NCBI GenBank assembly: GCA_937870855.1
Contig: CALMWT010000185.1
Coordinates: 1 to 64,000 of the forward strand
Length of the DNA stretch: 64,000 nt
Direction: 5' to 3'
Source of the DNA: an uncultured Taibaiella sp.
Lineage (GTDB): Bacteria; Bacteroidota; Bacteroidia; Chitinophagales; Chitinophagaceae
The notes beneath the pieces were generated by a model. The model worked only from the letters and a program-made list of their open reading frames with translations. It searched no databases and was not told the DNA's origin. The translations under genes and the position numbers were made by a program. Numbering within the stretch: the stretch's first letter is position 1; the number at the start of each line of letters is the position of its first letter. This document shows positions 9,356 through 18,078 of this stretch, piece after piece.

Positions 9356-10112
9356 GATTAAGCAACTCTAATTTACCTTCCGGGTAGATAATTTCTTCAA
9401 GATAAAGTCCATGTCCGGGTACGCTAAAATCTGCTTTTGTACAGTCTTTCACTTCAATTATTTTCTTGAAATCTTCCACAGAAATTCTTTGTCTTCCCGC
9501 CTGTAATTGAGTGCCGGTTAATCCCCGAACCATCCCTCGCAGAAAACGATTTGCTCTTACTATATAATGTAATTGATCGCCTTGTTCTTCCCAGTAACTC
9601 TCATAAATTTTGCAGACAAACGTTTTGGATTGTGTATTCCGTTTTGAAAAACTTTCGAAGTTTTCATACTCTTTGATGATAGCGGCAGTTTCGTTCAGAA
9701 TTTGAGTGTTAATCTTGTAGGGGAAGTAGTATCCGCGTTTATCATAAAATGGATTTTTGCGCGAGTAAATTTTGTACCTGTACTTTCTTGAACGCGCATC
9801 GAATCTTGCATTTATTGGTTCGCCAACGCAGCGGTAAATATTTCTTACCGAAACAGCATGTGGAAGTAAGGAATTGAGCTTGTAGTGAAACTGCGGATGC
9901 AACTCTTCTTCTATTTCAAAATGATAAAAGTTAGACAACGCATGAACGCCTTCATCTGTTCGGCTGGCACCAAAACTCTCAACTTCTGTGCGCAGCAAAG
10001 TGCTTAGTGCTTTGTTGACGGATAGTTGCACAGTTGGTGTAGTGCCCTGAAGTTGAGACCCGTGAAATTTTGTGCCGTCATACATTACTTCCAGAAAATA
10101 GCGCGTCATCAT
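9348..10112 (-). CDS. truA: tRNA pseudouridine(38-40) synthase
   Basis: A 254-residue TruA that isomerises uridines 38-40 in the tRNA anticodon arm. The catalytic aspartate is in the ASRTDEGVHALSNFYHF motif at about residue 54. Other family segments are the N-terminal RYFLEVMYDGTKFHGSQLQ, NARFDARSRKYRYKI and RANRFLRGMVRGLTGT. The enzyme is a soluble homodimer. The second ATG at 10109 is an equally good start. It converges with the VIT1-like gene, overlapping by 8 bp. Confidence 0.95.
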   Translation of the reverse strand: MMTRYFLEVMYDGTKFHGSQLQGTTPTVQLSVNKALSTLLRTEVESFGASRTDEGVHALSNFYHFEIEEELHPQFHYKLNSLLPHAVSVRNIYRCVGEPINARFDARSRKYRYKIYSRKNPFYDKRGYYFPYKINTQILNETAAIIKEYENFESFSKRNTQSKTFVCKIYESYWEEQGDQLHYIVRANRFLRGMVRGLTGTQLQAGRQRISVEDFKKIIEVKDCTKADFSVPGHGLYLEEIIYPEGKLELLNLK

Positions 10113-10174
10113 TACGGCATAAAGCTAATCAGGAATTAGGGTTGATGAATGAAATTGGTTTTTGAATCACGAGT

Positions 10175-10194
10175 ATCATCACAATCTGCGTTCT
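10175..10194 (-). repeat. solo copy of the GxxExxY-element terminal repeat
   Basis: Read on the minus strand, this begins AGAACGCAGAT and continues with TGTGATGAT, closely matching the left terminal repeat at 1329-1355. No GxxExxY gene is next to it, so this is a relic or solo end of the same element family. Confidence 0.5.
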
Positions 10195-10219
10195 ATTTAT
10201 GTTCGCGCTGCGCATCCTT

Positions 10220-11239
10220 TCACACTTTCGTTTCCTTCTTCCTCTTTTTCTCAATATAGCGTCCAATAAACCAAAACGAAACGGCGAGGAACAGAAAGAA
10301 TATTCCTTTGTGCATCGTATCCCAGAAGTATTCAAAATAGCGGCTATAAAAATTAATGAGCAGAAACAATATTCCAAGATCGCGGGCAATATCGTCTTTG
10401 TAGCGAATGCCGAGATACAAGGCAATCATCGAGGCAATACCGAAAATTACTCCATAGAACATTACCTGTGTTTGGCGCACTTTCATCCACTCTTCCCATT
10501 CATTATAATTTCCAAAAACAGAAACGCCCCACAAGCCCGTGAAAAAAATGACTAAGCCGGCAATGTAAGTAATGCGTTGCTTGTTAGCAATCTTAGGGAT
10601 TTTAGCCTGCACAAATGAAAAACCTACTACCAGCAAACCGAAAATCGTGTAACGCAAAGGATAGTTCATGCCGAGAAAAAGATGATCGGAACTGTAGGCA
10701 TAAGCGAATGAACCATACCAACCCATTGCTGCCGCGAGTGTTCCTATCCACAATGCTTTTGAATTGAAAGCTATGCTCAAACCACCTAACAATATCACAG
10801 AAAGAAAAAGAAACAAGGTGTAGGATTTGCCAAAGCCAACGTCTTGGCACAAATACACCAGCGAGGTAATTGCAGCCAGGCTACCCAGCACGATATATAT
10901 TTCATAGGCAACGTTTTTTATTTCGCTGCTCTTTTTCCGAATGTAATAAAACCAACCGGCAGCAAGCGAAGCCATGAGTATGGCAATGAAAATGTTGCTG
11001 AGTGAAAAATATTCCTTGATGCGCTCCAGTAATTTTTCGTCAATAAATATGGCACCGAAAGCCATCAATGTGCAGGAAAGGGCGATGAGAAAAAAGTAAT
11101 GCGCAATCTGTTGATTGGTTTTTTTCAACTGCACGCTGCTGCGTAGCTCTTCAGCTTTTTCATCAGAGAGTTTGCCTTGCGATTGCCAATTATCAATGGC
11201 TGTGTTTATTGTTTTCCAATCATGATTGTCAAGTTCCAT
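10220..11239 (-). CDS. DUF2157-type multi-spanning membrane protein
   Basis: A 339-residue protein. Residues 1-50 are soluble and helical (NWQSQGKLSDEKAEELRSSV), the cytoplasmic start typical of DUF2157 proteins. About nine to ten hydrophobic helices follow, and the protein ends in a basic tail (RYIEKKRKKETKV). No catalytic motif is visible and the function of the family is unknown. The start is supported by a TACTTTTG promoter box 22 bp upstream. It is probably a single-gene transcript. Confidence 0.8.
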   Translation of the reverse strand: MELDNHDWKTINTAIDNWQSQGKLSDEKAEELRSSVQLKKTNQQIAHYFFLIALSCTLMAFGAIFIDEKLLERIKEYFSLSNIFIAILMASLAAGWFYYIRKKSSEIKNVAYEIYIVLGSLAAITSLVYLCQDVGFGKSYTLFLFLSVILLGGLSIAFNSKALWIGTLAAAMGWYGSFAYAYSSDHLFLGMNYPLRYTIFGLLVVGFSFVQAKIPKIANKQRITYIAGLVIFFTGLWGVSVFGNYNEWEEWMKVRQTQVMFYGVIFGIASMIALYLGIRYKDDIARDLGILFLLINFYSRYFEYFWDTMHKGIFFLFLAVSFWFIGRYIEKKRKKETKV

Positions 11240-11261
11240 GTCTGTCTGGGAAGAGTTTGTA

Positions 11262-11269
11262 CAAAAGTA
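11262..11269 (-). promoter_or_regulatory. -7 element TACTTTTG of the DUF2157 gene
   Basis: A TAnnTTTG match 22 bp upstream of the ATG, leaving a short leader of about 15-18 nt. Confidence 0.5.
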
Positions 11270-11375
11270 AGTTCACTACTATACAGAGGTGTGCTTCATT
11301 TTATACAATTAGGCTTGAAGTGAAAAACTTTTAAGCATTTAGGTATATTCACTGTCTAATCATTACCCCACTATC

Positions 11376-14300
11376 ATGAAACTTACAAACTCCTTACGGT
11401 TTGCGTTGACGTATTTATGCCTAGGGGCATTGTGGGTTTATTTCAGTGATACCGTTGTCGCAGCTATTTTTCGTACAGATGAGCAAAGACATTTCTATCA
11501 AACCATCAAGGGGCTTGTCTATGTGGTTTCCACTTCCATTTTGCTGTATATTCTGTTACGGCATTTTTATCAGGTACAGCGAAAGAAGACATTGGAGTTG
11601 AGGAAGAAGGAGCAAAATTTAAGGGAATCGGAAAGTAGGTATTCACTTCTTTTCAAAGAAAGTTCGCTGGCAAATATTTTAGTAAATGCTGAAAACGGAA
11701 GCATAGTGGAGGTGAATGCTAAAGTTGTGGATTTGCTGGGGTGCGGGCCGGAAGACCTTGTGGGACTGAACGTAATGCAGCTCTTTCCAGAGTACATATT
11801 TGAAAACAAGGACGCTGAAAATGGATTGAGGTTGGTGTCTTATTATTGTTCTGATGGCCGTATAGTACAGGTGGAAATTACTTCTGTACGACTTAGGTTA
11901 GATAGTAATGATTGCATGATGCTGTTGTGTAATGACGTTACTGCACGCGAGCAATCTTTTAGGACGTTGCAGGATTTGCAGCAGAAACTTCTATCTGCTC
12001 AAAAAATAGCAAAAATCGGTTACTGGCGCTATTCTATTGATAAGGGAGAATTGTTTTGGTCTGATGAGGTGTACGAGATATGGGGAGTAAACCGGGACGA
12101 ATTTTCAATTAATTACGATAATTTTTTTAGTTCTATTCACCCAGACGACCAACATTATTTCCCTGAAAATGCACAATTTCCACTACAGGAGTTTGACGGA
12201 TTTGATGTTGAGCATAGGATAATATGCCCTAGTGGTGCCGTAAAGTGGGTGCATGAAATTGGAAAGTTGCACAACTCTACAGATGGGTTGCACATATATC
12301 TTGAAGGTACTATTCAGGATATAACCGATAAGAAAATCACGTCTTTGGCACTGGAGGAGAATCTACAGCGTTACAACTGGATTGTGCAAGCAATTTCTGA
12401 TGCTATTTGGGATTGGAATCTTGAAGATCAAACTATTGTATGGAACTATGGAACCAGCCCACTTCTATCACAATTGGAAAGAATTGTTGTCAACGATAAT
12501 AGTGTAGGGTGGGAAGATTACATCGTTCCAGAAGACAGAAAAAAAGTAATGCGGGGGCTAAATAAGGCATTAGCTTCTAATGTGCAACTTTGGAATGCAG
12601 AATTTCGCTGTAAAACGGTTGACAACACTTACCTGTTTGTGAGCTGTAACGCCTATATACTCAGGAATAAGAAAGGAAGGGCTGTAAAAGTAATAGGAGC
12701 TATTAAAGATATTACAGAAAATAAACGCAAAGCCCTGCAACATGAATTTACCCAGATGGTTAGGTCGGCATTTAATTCTGAACATAACCTTGAAGAGGCA
12801 TTGTTGGAAGTGCTTAACTTTTTGCGAAGATTGGGCAATTTCCAACTTGAAGAAGCATGGATAGTTGGAAGAGAGAAAACAACTATCAGCTTAGCCAACT
12901 TTTCTGCCTCGGATAATATTCGGAATGTTTTCTATTCGGATATCAATACACCCCATATTTTTAAAATGGGTGAGAGTTTAGTAGGTACTTGTTGGGAGCA
13001 AGGAAATCTAATTGTGTGGGATAATGTGACCACCCATCAAAATTTTAAAAGGGGAGAGTATGCACGTGCTGCCGGAGTTAACAGCATGTATGCGGTACCG
13101 CTTAAATACAATAATGAAGTGTTGGGTGTTGTATTGTTTGGGCAGGCATATGATGACATTCAAGCGAGAGTGTTCTCAAATTTATTAGACAGCATCTATT
13201 CTGATTTGGCAGCAGAGATTCGTAGAAAGCAGGCAGAGCTGGATATTAAGCAACTTTTTGAGTTTGTTCCGGATATTATTTGCATAGCTGGTGCTGACGG
13301 ATTTTTCAAAAAAATTAACCCTGCACTTGTTAAAATTTTAGGTTTTTCGGAGCAGGAATTATTATCCAAACCTGTGTTCGACTTTGTATATCCAGACGAT
13401 ATTGAGCCTACTAAAACCCGTATCGGCAATATTCAGCGCGGAGGTAAGGTTGCCTATTTTGAAAATAGGTATGTTACAAAATCCGGGACTGTAAAATGGA
13501 TTGCGTGGACTTCTACTGAACCATCGAAAGAAGGATTGGTTTTTAGTGTAGGTAAGGATATTACAGATAAAAAGGAACTGGAATTGTTGCTCACAAAAGC
13601 CACAACCATTGCAAAAATCGGCGCATGGGAAATTGACCTGATTGCGAACAAGATTTATTGGTCGGAAATGACGAGATTAATTCACGGTGTAAACGATAAT
13701 TTATTCAACCCCACTTTTGAAGAAGCCGAATTGTTTTTTAAAGAAGGTGAAAACCGCGAAAAAGTAGTTGCTAAGATTGACAAGGCCATATCAAAAGGTG
13801 AAAGTTGGGATGTCGAGGCGCAGGTACTCACCCTTCAGAATGAAGAAAAATGGGTGCGTGCTATAGGTGAACCAGAGTTTGTAAATGGCAAATGCGTAAG
13901 GATTGTTGGAAGCTTTCAGGACATTGATGAAAGGAAAAAAACGGAAAATGCCGCAATTGAAGCGTTAAAAGAAAAAGAAGCCATTCTTGAAAGAATCGGC
14001 GATGCTTTTTATGCTGTGAATAAAGATTGGATCGTCATTTATTGGAATAACAGAGCTGAGCAGGTTTTAGGGAGGAAAAGAGAAGAAGTTATTGGGCATA
14101 ATCTTTGGCAAGTTTACCGGGATGTGGTAGGAACTGAATTTCATACCCGATATTATGAGGCAATTGAAAGCGGGGAAGCAACGAGTTTTCAGGCATATTA
14201 TGAAGGCACACAAGCATGGTATGAGGTTAGTGCTTTTCCCTCCCATGCTGGTTTGTCTATTTTCTTCCGCGATATCACTGAGCGTAGAAAACATATAAAT

Positions 14301-14522
14301 GCAATTGAACAAAGTAACCGTACATTGAAAGAAATTGCCTGGTCGCAATCGCATGAAGTACGTGCTCCACTAACGAGAATACTGGGGCTTGTTAACCTCA
14401 TTGAGGCGCTAAAAATGGATGCAACTAAGGAAGTAGAAGAAGTTTTAGAAATGGTGATTGCTTCAGTTCATGAACTCGATGAAATTGTGAGGAAAATAAC
14501 TGACAAAACATACAATCAATAA
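11376..14522 (+). CDS. multi-PAS/GAF sensor protein with HisKA but no ATPase domain
   Basis: A 1048-residue signalling protein. The first 65 residues hold two membrane helices (FALTYLCLGALWVYFSDTVV and GLVYVVSTSILLYILLRHFY). Several PAS/PAC units follow (near residues 85-190, 205-325, 340-455, 625-735, 745-855 and 865-975). A GAF-type domain lies between about 470 and 615 (GESLVGTCWEQGNLIVWDNV). The C-terminus is a HisKA-like dimerisation segment, with the phospho-accepting histidine in WSQSHEVRAPLTRILGLVN. It stops at residue 1048 with no HATPase_c domain after it. No frameshift is seen: a terminator follows the stop. It may be phosphorylated in trans by another kinase or act as a phosphotransfer or scaffold protein. 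Confidence 0.9.
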   Translation: MKLTNSLRFALTYLCLGALWVYFSDTVVAAIFRTDEQRHFYQTIKGLVYVVSTSILLYILLRHFYQVQRKKTLELRKKEQNLRESESRYSLLFKESSLANILVNAENGSIVEVNAKVVDLLGCGPEDLVGLNVMQLFPEYIFENKDAENGLRLVSYYCSDGRIVQVEITSVRLRLDSNDCMMLLCNDVTAREQSFRTLQDLQQKLLSAQKIAKIGYWRYSIDKGELFWSDEVYEIWGVNRDEFSINYDNFFSSIHPDDQHYFPENAQFPLQEFDGFDVEHRIICPSGAVKWVHEIGKLHNSTDGLHIYLEGTIQDITDKKITSLALEENLQRYNWIVQAISDAIWDWNLEDQTIVWNYGTSPLLSQLERIVVNDNSVGWEDYIVPEDRKKVMRGLNKALASNVQLWNAEFRCKTVDNTYLFVSCNAYILRNKKGRAVKVIGAIKDITENKRKALQHEFTQMVRSAFNSEHNLEEALLEVLNFLRRLGNFQLEEAWIVGREKTTISLANFSASDNIRNVFYSDINTPHIFKMGESLVGTCWEQGNLIVWDNVTTHQNFKRGEYARAAGVNSMYAVPLKYNNEVLGVVLFGQAYDDIQARVFSNLLDSIYSDLAAEIRRKQAELDIKQLFEFVPDIICIAGADGFFKKINPALVKILGFSEQELLSKPVFDFVYPDDIEPTKTRIGNIQRGGKVAYFENRYVTKSGTVKWIAWTSTEPSKEGLVFSVGKDITDKKELELLLTKATTIAKIGAWEIDLIANKIYWSEMTRLIHGVNDNLFNPTFEEAELFFKEGENREKVVAKIDKAISKGESWDVEAQVLTLQNEEKWVRAIGEPEFVNGKCVRIVGSFQDIDERKKTENAAIEALKEKEAILERIGDAFYAVNKDWIVIYWNNRAEQVLGRKREEVIGHNLWQVYRDVVGTEFHTRYYEAIESGEATSFQAYYEGTQAWYEVSAFPSHAGLSIFFRDITERRKHINAIEQSNRTLKEIAWSQSHEVRAPLTRILGLVNLIEALKMDATKEVEEVLEMVIASVHELDEIVRKITDKTYNQ

Positions 14523-14561
14523 ATTTTTCCCAAAGTCCCCCCATCGCATTCCATAAAATAA

Positions 14562-14590
14562 AAAAACCCTAGAAAGGGTTCTTTTTTCTG
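14562..14590 (+). terminator. rho-independent terminator of the PAS protein gene
   Basis: Stem AACCCT/AGGGTT with a 4-nt AGAA loop, preceded by A-rich sequence and followed by CTTTTTT, 40 bp after the stop codon. Confidence 0.8.
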
Positions 14591-14808
14591 TATATAAGGA
14601 GAGAATGGAGACTAGTTATTGGTGATCTTCTTTCCTTATAGATTTCTGATGGTGGTTTGGTTTATTGTTTGTTTTGTTTGTTTGTTTTTGTTTGATGATG
14701 TAAAGATGCAGCGTGCAACAAGCGCTTGCAAGAAAATGAATTGGCTTAACGGAGGCTTTGCAACTGGTTAACGAGTTATTAAGAAATGACATAAAGAGAA
14801 GGGGGTAG
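14591..14808. other. gene-free spacer
   Basis: No convincing reading frame. It contains a low-complexity run of TTTG/GTTT near 14655-14695 and otherwise nothing I can name. Confidence 0.5.
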
Positions 14809-14896
14809 AAAAGTAAAAGCCCCTGTTTGAGCAGGGACTTTACATTGTGATACAGTAAAGACTTGCGTCCACTGTATCCTCGAGGTTTGGCACCAC
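14809..14896 (-). ncRNA. candidate small RNA with intrinsic terminator
   Basis: Read on the minus strand, a TATCTTTG promoter box (14906-14899) is followed by about 85 nt with no reading frame. The 5' part contains the palindrome CCTCGAGG. A long hairpin follows, with an 8-bp outer stem GATACAGT/ACTGTATC and an inner GAC-GCAA-GTC stem closed by a GNRA tetraloop. The unit ends in a terminator hairpin (CCCTG/CAGGG) followed by CTTTTACTTTT. This is the layout of a free-standing small RNA. I cannot match it to a named RNA family from memory. Confidence 0.5.
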
Positions 14897-14898
14897 GG

Positions 14899-14932
14899 CA
14901 AAGATAGTAGTTATCTCACGTGAAGCCGCAAA
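14899..14932 (-). promoter_or_regulatory. promoter of the candidate small RNA
   Basis: On the minus strand, TTTG (14932-14929) is followed after 22 nt by TATCTTTG (14906-14899). This is close to the -33/-7 arrangement of Bacteroidota primary sigma factor promoters. Confidence 0.5.
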
Positions 14933-14935
14933 GAA

Positions 14936-15140
14936 AATCCTGCTAATCCTTTAATCCCACACATCCCGGTTCAGAAAGTTTCACACAGAGGTAACAGAAA
15001 AAAAGAGGCACAGAGAATAATCCTACTAATCCTTTAATCCCACAAATCCCGGTTCAGAAAGTTTCACACAGAGGTAATAGAGAAAAAGAGGTACAGAGAA
15101 TAATCCTGCTAATCCTTTAATCCCACAAATCCCAATTCAG
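14936..15140. repeat. tandem copies of an 83-nt dispersed repeat
   Basis: About two and a half direct copies with a period near 83 nt. Each has one part resembling AATCCTGCTAATCCTTTAAT ... CCCGGTTCAGA and a second part with TTTCACACAGAGGTAA and GAGGCACAGAG. The first module recurs inverted at 43468-43620, and the second recurs as the core of the 52851-53140 array. Non-coding, and located beyond the 3' end of the methyltransferase gene. Confidence 0.75.
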
Positions 15141-15147
15141 ATAATCT

Positions 15148-15678
15148 TCAGAATCCCAATTCAGACACCAACTCCCAAAGCACCACACCCACACTCACAG
15201 AAATATTCAAAGAATGTTTTGCGCCCCATTGAGGAATCTCAATCACACCATCTACCAGTTTCAGGGCTTCATCATTTACACCCGTTACTTCATTTCCAAA
15301 CACCACTGCAAGCGGTTCTTTCTTCCAATTCATTTCATGCAACTGAATGCTATTATGCGCTTGCTCAATTGCAAAAACTTTATACCCCTTATTCTTAGCT
15401 TCAGTTATGGCATCTGTGGTTGTAGAAAAATGTTTCCATGCTACACTGTCTGTTGCGCCAAGAGCCGTTTTGTGTATTTCACGATGTGGTGGGGTGGGCG
15501 TGTATCCGCATAAATAAATGGCTTCTGCCGCAAAAGCATCAGCAGTTCTAAATGCTGCGCCCACGTTGTGCATACTACGAATATCGTCGAGAATTAGGAT
15601 GATAGAATGCTTCTCGGATGTTTTTGCCTCGCCTACCGATTTGCGTTCCAGTTCATCCATTGTTTTCTTCACAAACAT
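15148..15678 (-). CDS. TrmH/SpoU family RNA methyltransferase
   Basis: A 176-residue SPOUT-class 2'-O-ribose methyltransferase. The family motifs are ILILDDIRSMHNVGAAFRTADAF (motif 1, with the N and R that contact the RNA), EPLAVVFGNEVTGV (motif 2, knot and SAM) and IPQWGAKHSLNISVSVGVVLWEL (motif 3). It lacks the N-terminal RNA-binding extension of larger TrmH/RlmB enzymes, so it could act on tRNA; the target base cannot be assigned. The start is the ATG preceding MDELERK; an ATG four codons downstream is also possible. Confidence 0.88.
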   Translation of the reverse strand: MFVKKTMDELERKSVGEAKTSEKHSIILILDDIRSMHNVGAAFRTADAFAAEAIYLCGYTPTPPHREIHKTALGATDSVAWKHFSTTTDAITEAKNKGYKVFAIEQAHNSIQLHEMNWKKEPLAVVFGNEVTGVNDEALKLVDGVIEIPQWGAKHSLNISVSVGVVLWELVSELGF

Positions 15679-15738
15679 GCTGCAAAGTAAGTTCGTTTAT
15701 AAAATTCTGTCTATAACTTCGCTGCAAAATTTGTGAAC

Positions 15739-16038
15739 ATGAAAAGCCTCAAGTATCTCAACAGTACAAAATGGCAAACGCAGGAAGATACCGATCTTGA
15801 TATTCTTACAGAGGGGCATCATAGCCTTATTGTTTGGAACGATGAAGTGAATACATTCGATTGGGTAATAGAATCATTGGTTGATGTTTGCGACCATTCA
15901 CCCGAACAAGCAGAGCAGTGTGCTTTATTCATTCACCACAAAGGAAAGTATGGTGTAAAAAAAGGTAGTTTCGATTTTCTTCGTCCGAAAGCAGAAGCGC
16001 TGATAGACCGGGGCATACAGGCAACCATTGACTATTAA
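15739..16038 (+). CDS. clpS: ATP-dependent Clp protease adaptor ClpS
   Basis: A 99-residue N-recognin adaptor that delivers N-degron substrates to ClpA/ClpC-ClpP. The core HSLIVWNDEVNTFDWVIESLVDVC carries the conserved N-D-x-x-N-T/D stretch that binds the N-terminal residue. EQCALFIHHKGKYGVKKG supplies the conserved His/Gly segment. ATG at 15739 is preferred over the GTG two codons upstream. It diverges from the RNA methyltransferase gene, and a TAACTTCG sequence about 20 bp upstream is a weak -7 candidate. Confidence 0.92.
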   Translation: MKSLKYLNSTKWQTQEDTDLDILTEGHHSLIVWNDEVNTFDWVIESLVDVCDHSPEQAEQCALFIHHKGKYGVKKGSFDFLRPKAEALIDRGIQATIDY

Positions 16039-16074
16039 ATTCATCAACCACTTCCATAAATAGGCTTCACACAC

Positions 16075-16082
16075 TATTTTTG
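16075..16082 (+). promoter_or_regulatory. -7 element TATTTTTG of pyrR-pyrB
   Basis: A TAnnTTTG match 20 bp upstream of the TTG start of pyrR. Confidence 0.5.
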
Positions 16083-16102
16083 GCAAAATCTTCCCAACGA
16101 AT

Positions 16103-16627
16103 TTGAAGACGCTGCTGGACACACATCAACTCAACATTACGCTTCAGCGACTGGCGCATCAATTAATTGAAAACCACTTAGACTTTTCAGCATCTGCCAT
16201 TATCGGATTGCAGCCCCGTGGCATCTGGTTTTCCAACCGTATCGCGCAAATCGTAAAAGAAATTACCAGCGAAAACATCCCTTACGGAAAACTCGATATT
16301 ACTTTTTACAGAGACGATGTGCATACCGGCGACATACTCGTACCTTCTCATACAGATATAAATTTCAGCATTGAAGATCGCAGAGTAATATTGATAGATG
16401 ACGTGCTGCACACCGGCAGAACCATTCGCGCTGCAATGGATGCGTTGATAGATTTTGGCAGACCAAGAAACGTTGAACTAATGGTATTGATAGATCGTCA
16501 TTACAGCCGCGAGCTACCCATACAACCCGATTATGTAGGGCAAACCGTTGACACCATCATCACCCAAAAAGTAAAAGTAAACTGGAAAGAAAATGACGGA
16601 ATAGATGAAGTAGTGTTGATAGATTAG
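16103..16627 (+). CDS. pyrR: PyrR-type phosphoribosyltransferase (pyrimidine regulator)
   Basis: A 174-residue type I phosphoribosyltransferase of the PyrR/UPRTase kind. The PRPP loop VILIDDVLHTGRTIRAAMDAL lies at about residues 93-113, and IIGLQPRGIWFSNRI and LPIQPDYVGQTVDT match PyrR. The likely start is TTG at 16103: alignment needs KTLLDTHQLN, no ATG is available, and a promoter box is correctly spaced. In other bacteria PyrR binds pyr mRNA in response to UMP; whether this one does so is not shown. pyrB follows after 45 bp, supporting a pyrimidine operon. Confidence 0.88.
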   Translation: MKTLLDTHQLNITLQRLAHQLIENHLDFSASAIIGLQPRGIWFSNRIAQIVKEITSENIPYGKLDITFYRDDVHTGDILVPSHTDINFSIEDRRVILIDDVLHTGRTIRAAMDALIDFGRPRNVELMVLIDRHYSRELPIQPDYVGQTVDTIITQKVKVNWKENDGIDEVVLID

Positions 16628-16672
16628 GGTTGGAGTTGAGGATGAGTTTTGAATTTTAAATTTTCAATTAGA

Positions 16673-17605
16673 ATGTCGCTTTCGGTAAAACACTTGTTAG
16701 GAATTAAAGAGCTAAACACGCAGGATATTGAAACAATATTCCGCACCGCCGATAATTTCAAACAAGTGTTGCAGCGCCCCATCAAAAAAGTACCCACACT
16801 CCGCGATACCACCATTGCCGATATCTTCTTCGAAAACTCCACCCGCACACGCATCTCCTTCGAGCTTGCCGAAAAAAGACTAAGCGCCGACACCATCAAC
16901 TTCTCCTCCTCAGGCTCCTCAGTATCAAAAGGCGAAACCCTCATAGACACCGTCAACAACATACTCGCCATGAAGGTGGACATGGTAGTGATGCGACACT
17001 CAGCCAGCGGCGCCCCCTGGTTTCTTGCAAAACACATCAACGCCAGCATCATCAACGCCGGCGACGGCACCAACGAACACCCCACACACGCCCTGCTCGA
17101 TGCCTACTCCATGAGCGAAAAGCTGGGAGATCTGAAAGGAAAACGTATCGCCATCATCGGCGACATCATGCACTCCCGCGTGGCACTCAGCAACATATTT
17201 TGCCTCAAAAAACTTGGCGCAGAAGTAACCGTAGCCGGCCCGCCCACACTCATACCCAAGCACATAGAAAGCCTCGGCGTAACAGTGCAGTACGATGTAA
17301 AAAAAGCCCTGCAATGGTGCGATGTAGCCAACATACTCCGCATACAACTCGAGCGCCAGCACAAGCCCCTCTTCTCCACCCTCAGAGAATATGCGCTGTT
17401 TTACGGCATCAATAAATCTATACTCGAAGGCTTGCAAAAAGACATACTCATCATGCACCCGGGACCCATAAATAGAGGTGTGGAACTAAACTCAGACGTA
17501 GCAGACTCAAAACAATCCATCATACTCGACCAGGTAGAAAACGGTGTGGCAATAAGAATGGCAGTCATCTATTTGCTATCCGGCAAGGCGGATGTGGTGG
17601 AGTAA
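16673..17605 (+). CDS. pyrB: aspartate carbamoyltransferase catalytic subunit
   Basis: A 310-residue ATCase that condenses carbamoyl phosphate and aspartate, the first committed step of pyrimidine synthesis. The carbamoyl-phosphate motif FFENSTRTRISFELAEKRL is at about residue 47. HPTHALLDAYSM, GDIMHSRVALSN and MHPGPINRGVEL complete the active site. ATG at 16673 is chosen over an upstream TTG because homologues begin at this position. The 3' half is noticeably C-rich in codon use (ACC, ATC, CAC) compared with its neighbours. It lies downstream of pyrR in the same transcript. Confidence 0.95.
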   Translation: MSLSVKHLLGIKELNTQDIETIFRTADNFKQVLQRPIKKVPTLRDTTIADIFFENSTRTRISFELAEKRLSADTINFSSSGSSVSKGETLIDTVNNILAMKVDMVVMRHSASGAPWFLAKHINASIINAGDGTNEHPTHALLDAYSMSEKLGDLKGKRIAIIGDIMHSRVALSNIFCLKKLGAEVTVAGPPTLIPKHIESLGVTVQYDVKKALQWCDVANILRIQLERQHKPLFSTLREYALFYGINKSILEGLQKDILIMHPGPINRGVELNSDVADSKQSIILDQVENGVAIRMAVIYLLSGKADVVE

Positions 17606-17712
17606 ATTTTTTTGCTCCCCGCTCCATTACTACTATTTAGCCGCCGTTGCATCGCACTCTTCTGCGCCTTTCTCGCTACTGGCCAAGCACATGACAACGG
17701 ACGCGTCACATT

Positions 17713-17967
17713 TTATTTGTAGCATAAACACAGCCCTACGACTACATGCACACTCAATACAACCAATTGCAGCAATATGTTTTTAGACCTGGAAATAGGC
17801 ATTTTCTTTAAAAGCTTATATACAAGCATCGTTGGTATAAACACAAAGAAGAATAGAAACATGCTTAGCGCCATTGCTACCCCATGATCGTCGGGGTGCA
17901 GCAAAAAATACAGGGCGGTAATAAAAGACGTTGCGGATAAGAGCGTGAGGAGATTAATGTGTTTCAT
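17713..17967 (-). CDS. small membrane protein
   Basis: An 84-residue protein with three hydrophobic helices (LLTLLSATSFITALYFLL, MALSMFLFFFVFIPTMLV and LVVLSVHVVVGLCLCY) separated by short polar turns. No family is recognised. It converges on pyrB and stands alone on its strand. Real coding is likely because of the clean alternation of hydrophobic and basic segments, but support is limited to that. Confidence 0.5.
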   Translation of the reverse strand: MKHINLLTLLSATSFITALYFLLHPDDHGVAMALSMFLFFFVFIPTMLVYKLLKKMPISRSKNILLQLVVLSVHVVVGLCLCYK

Positions 17968-18078
17968 TATGCAGTTCTTTTACAGCACCGCCAAAGCGCC
18001 TTTTTCATCGGAAGTGCCTATTTCTTCATCGCAAAACCTCAAATCTTCATCGCATTTTCGCTTTTTCCATCGTTCGTG

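Noticed and set aside
14809-14896. Cyclic di-GMP riboswitch
   Set aside because: GGACGCAAG resembles part of the GEMM motif, but the second conserved half and a downstream gene are missing; the unit ends in its own terminator.
17000-17458. 152-residue frame opposite pyrB
   Set aside because: Shadow of pyrB; no start context and no family motif.
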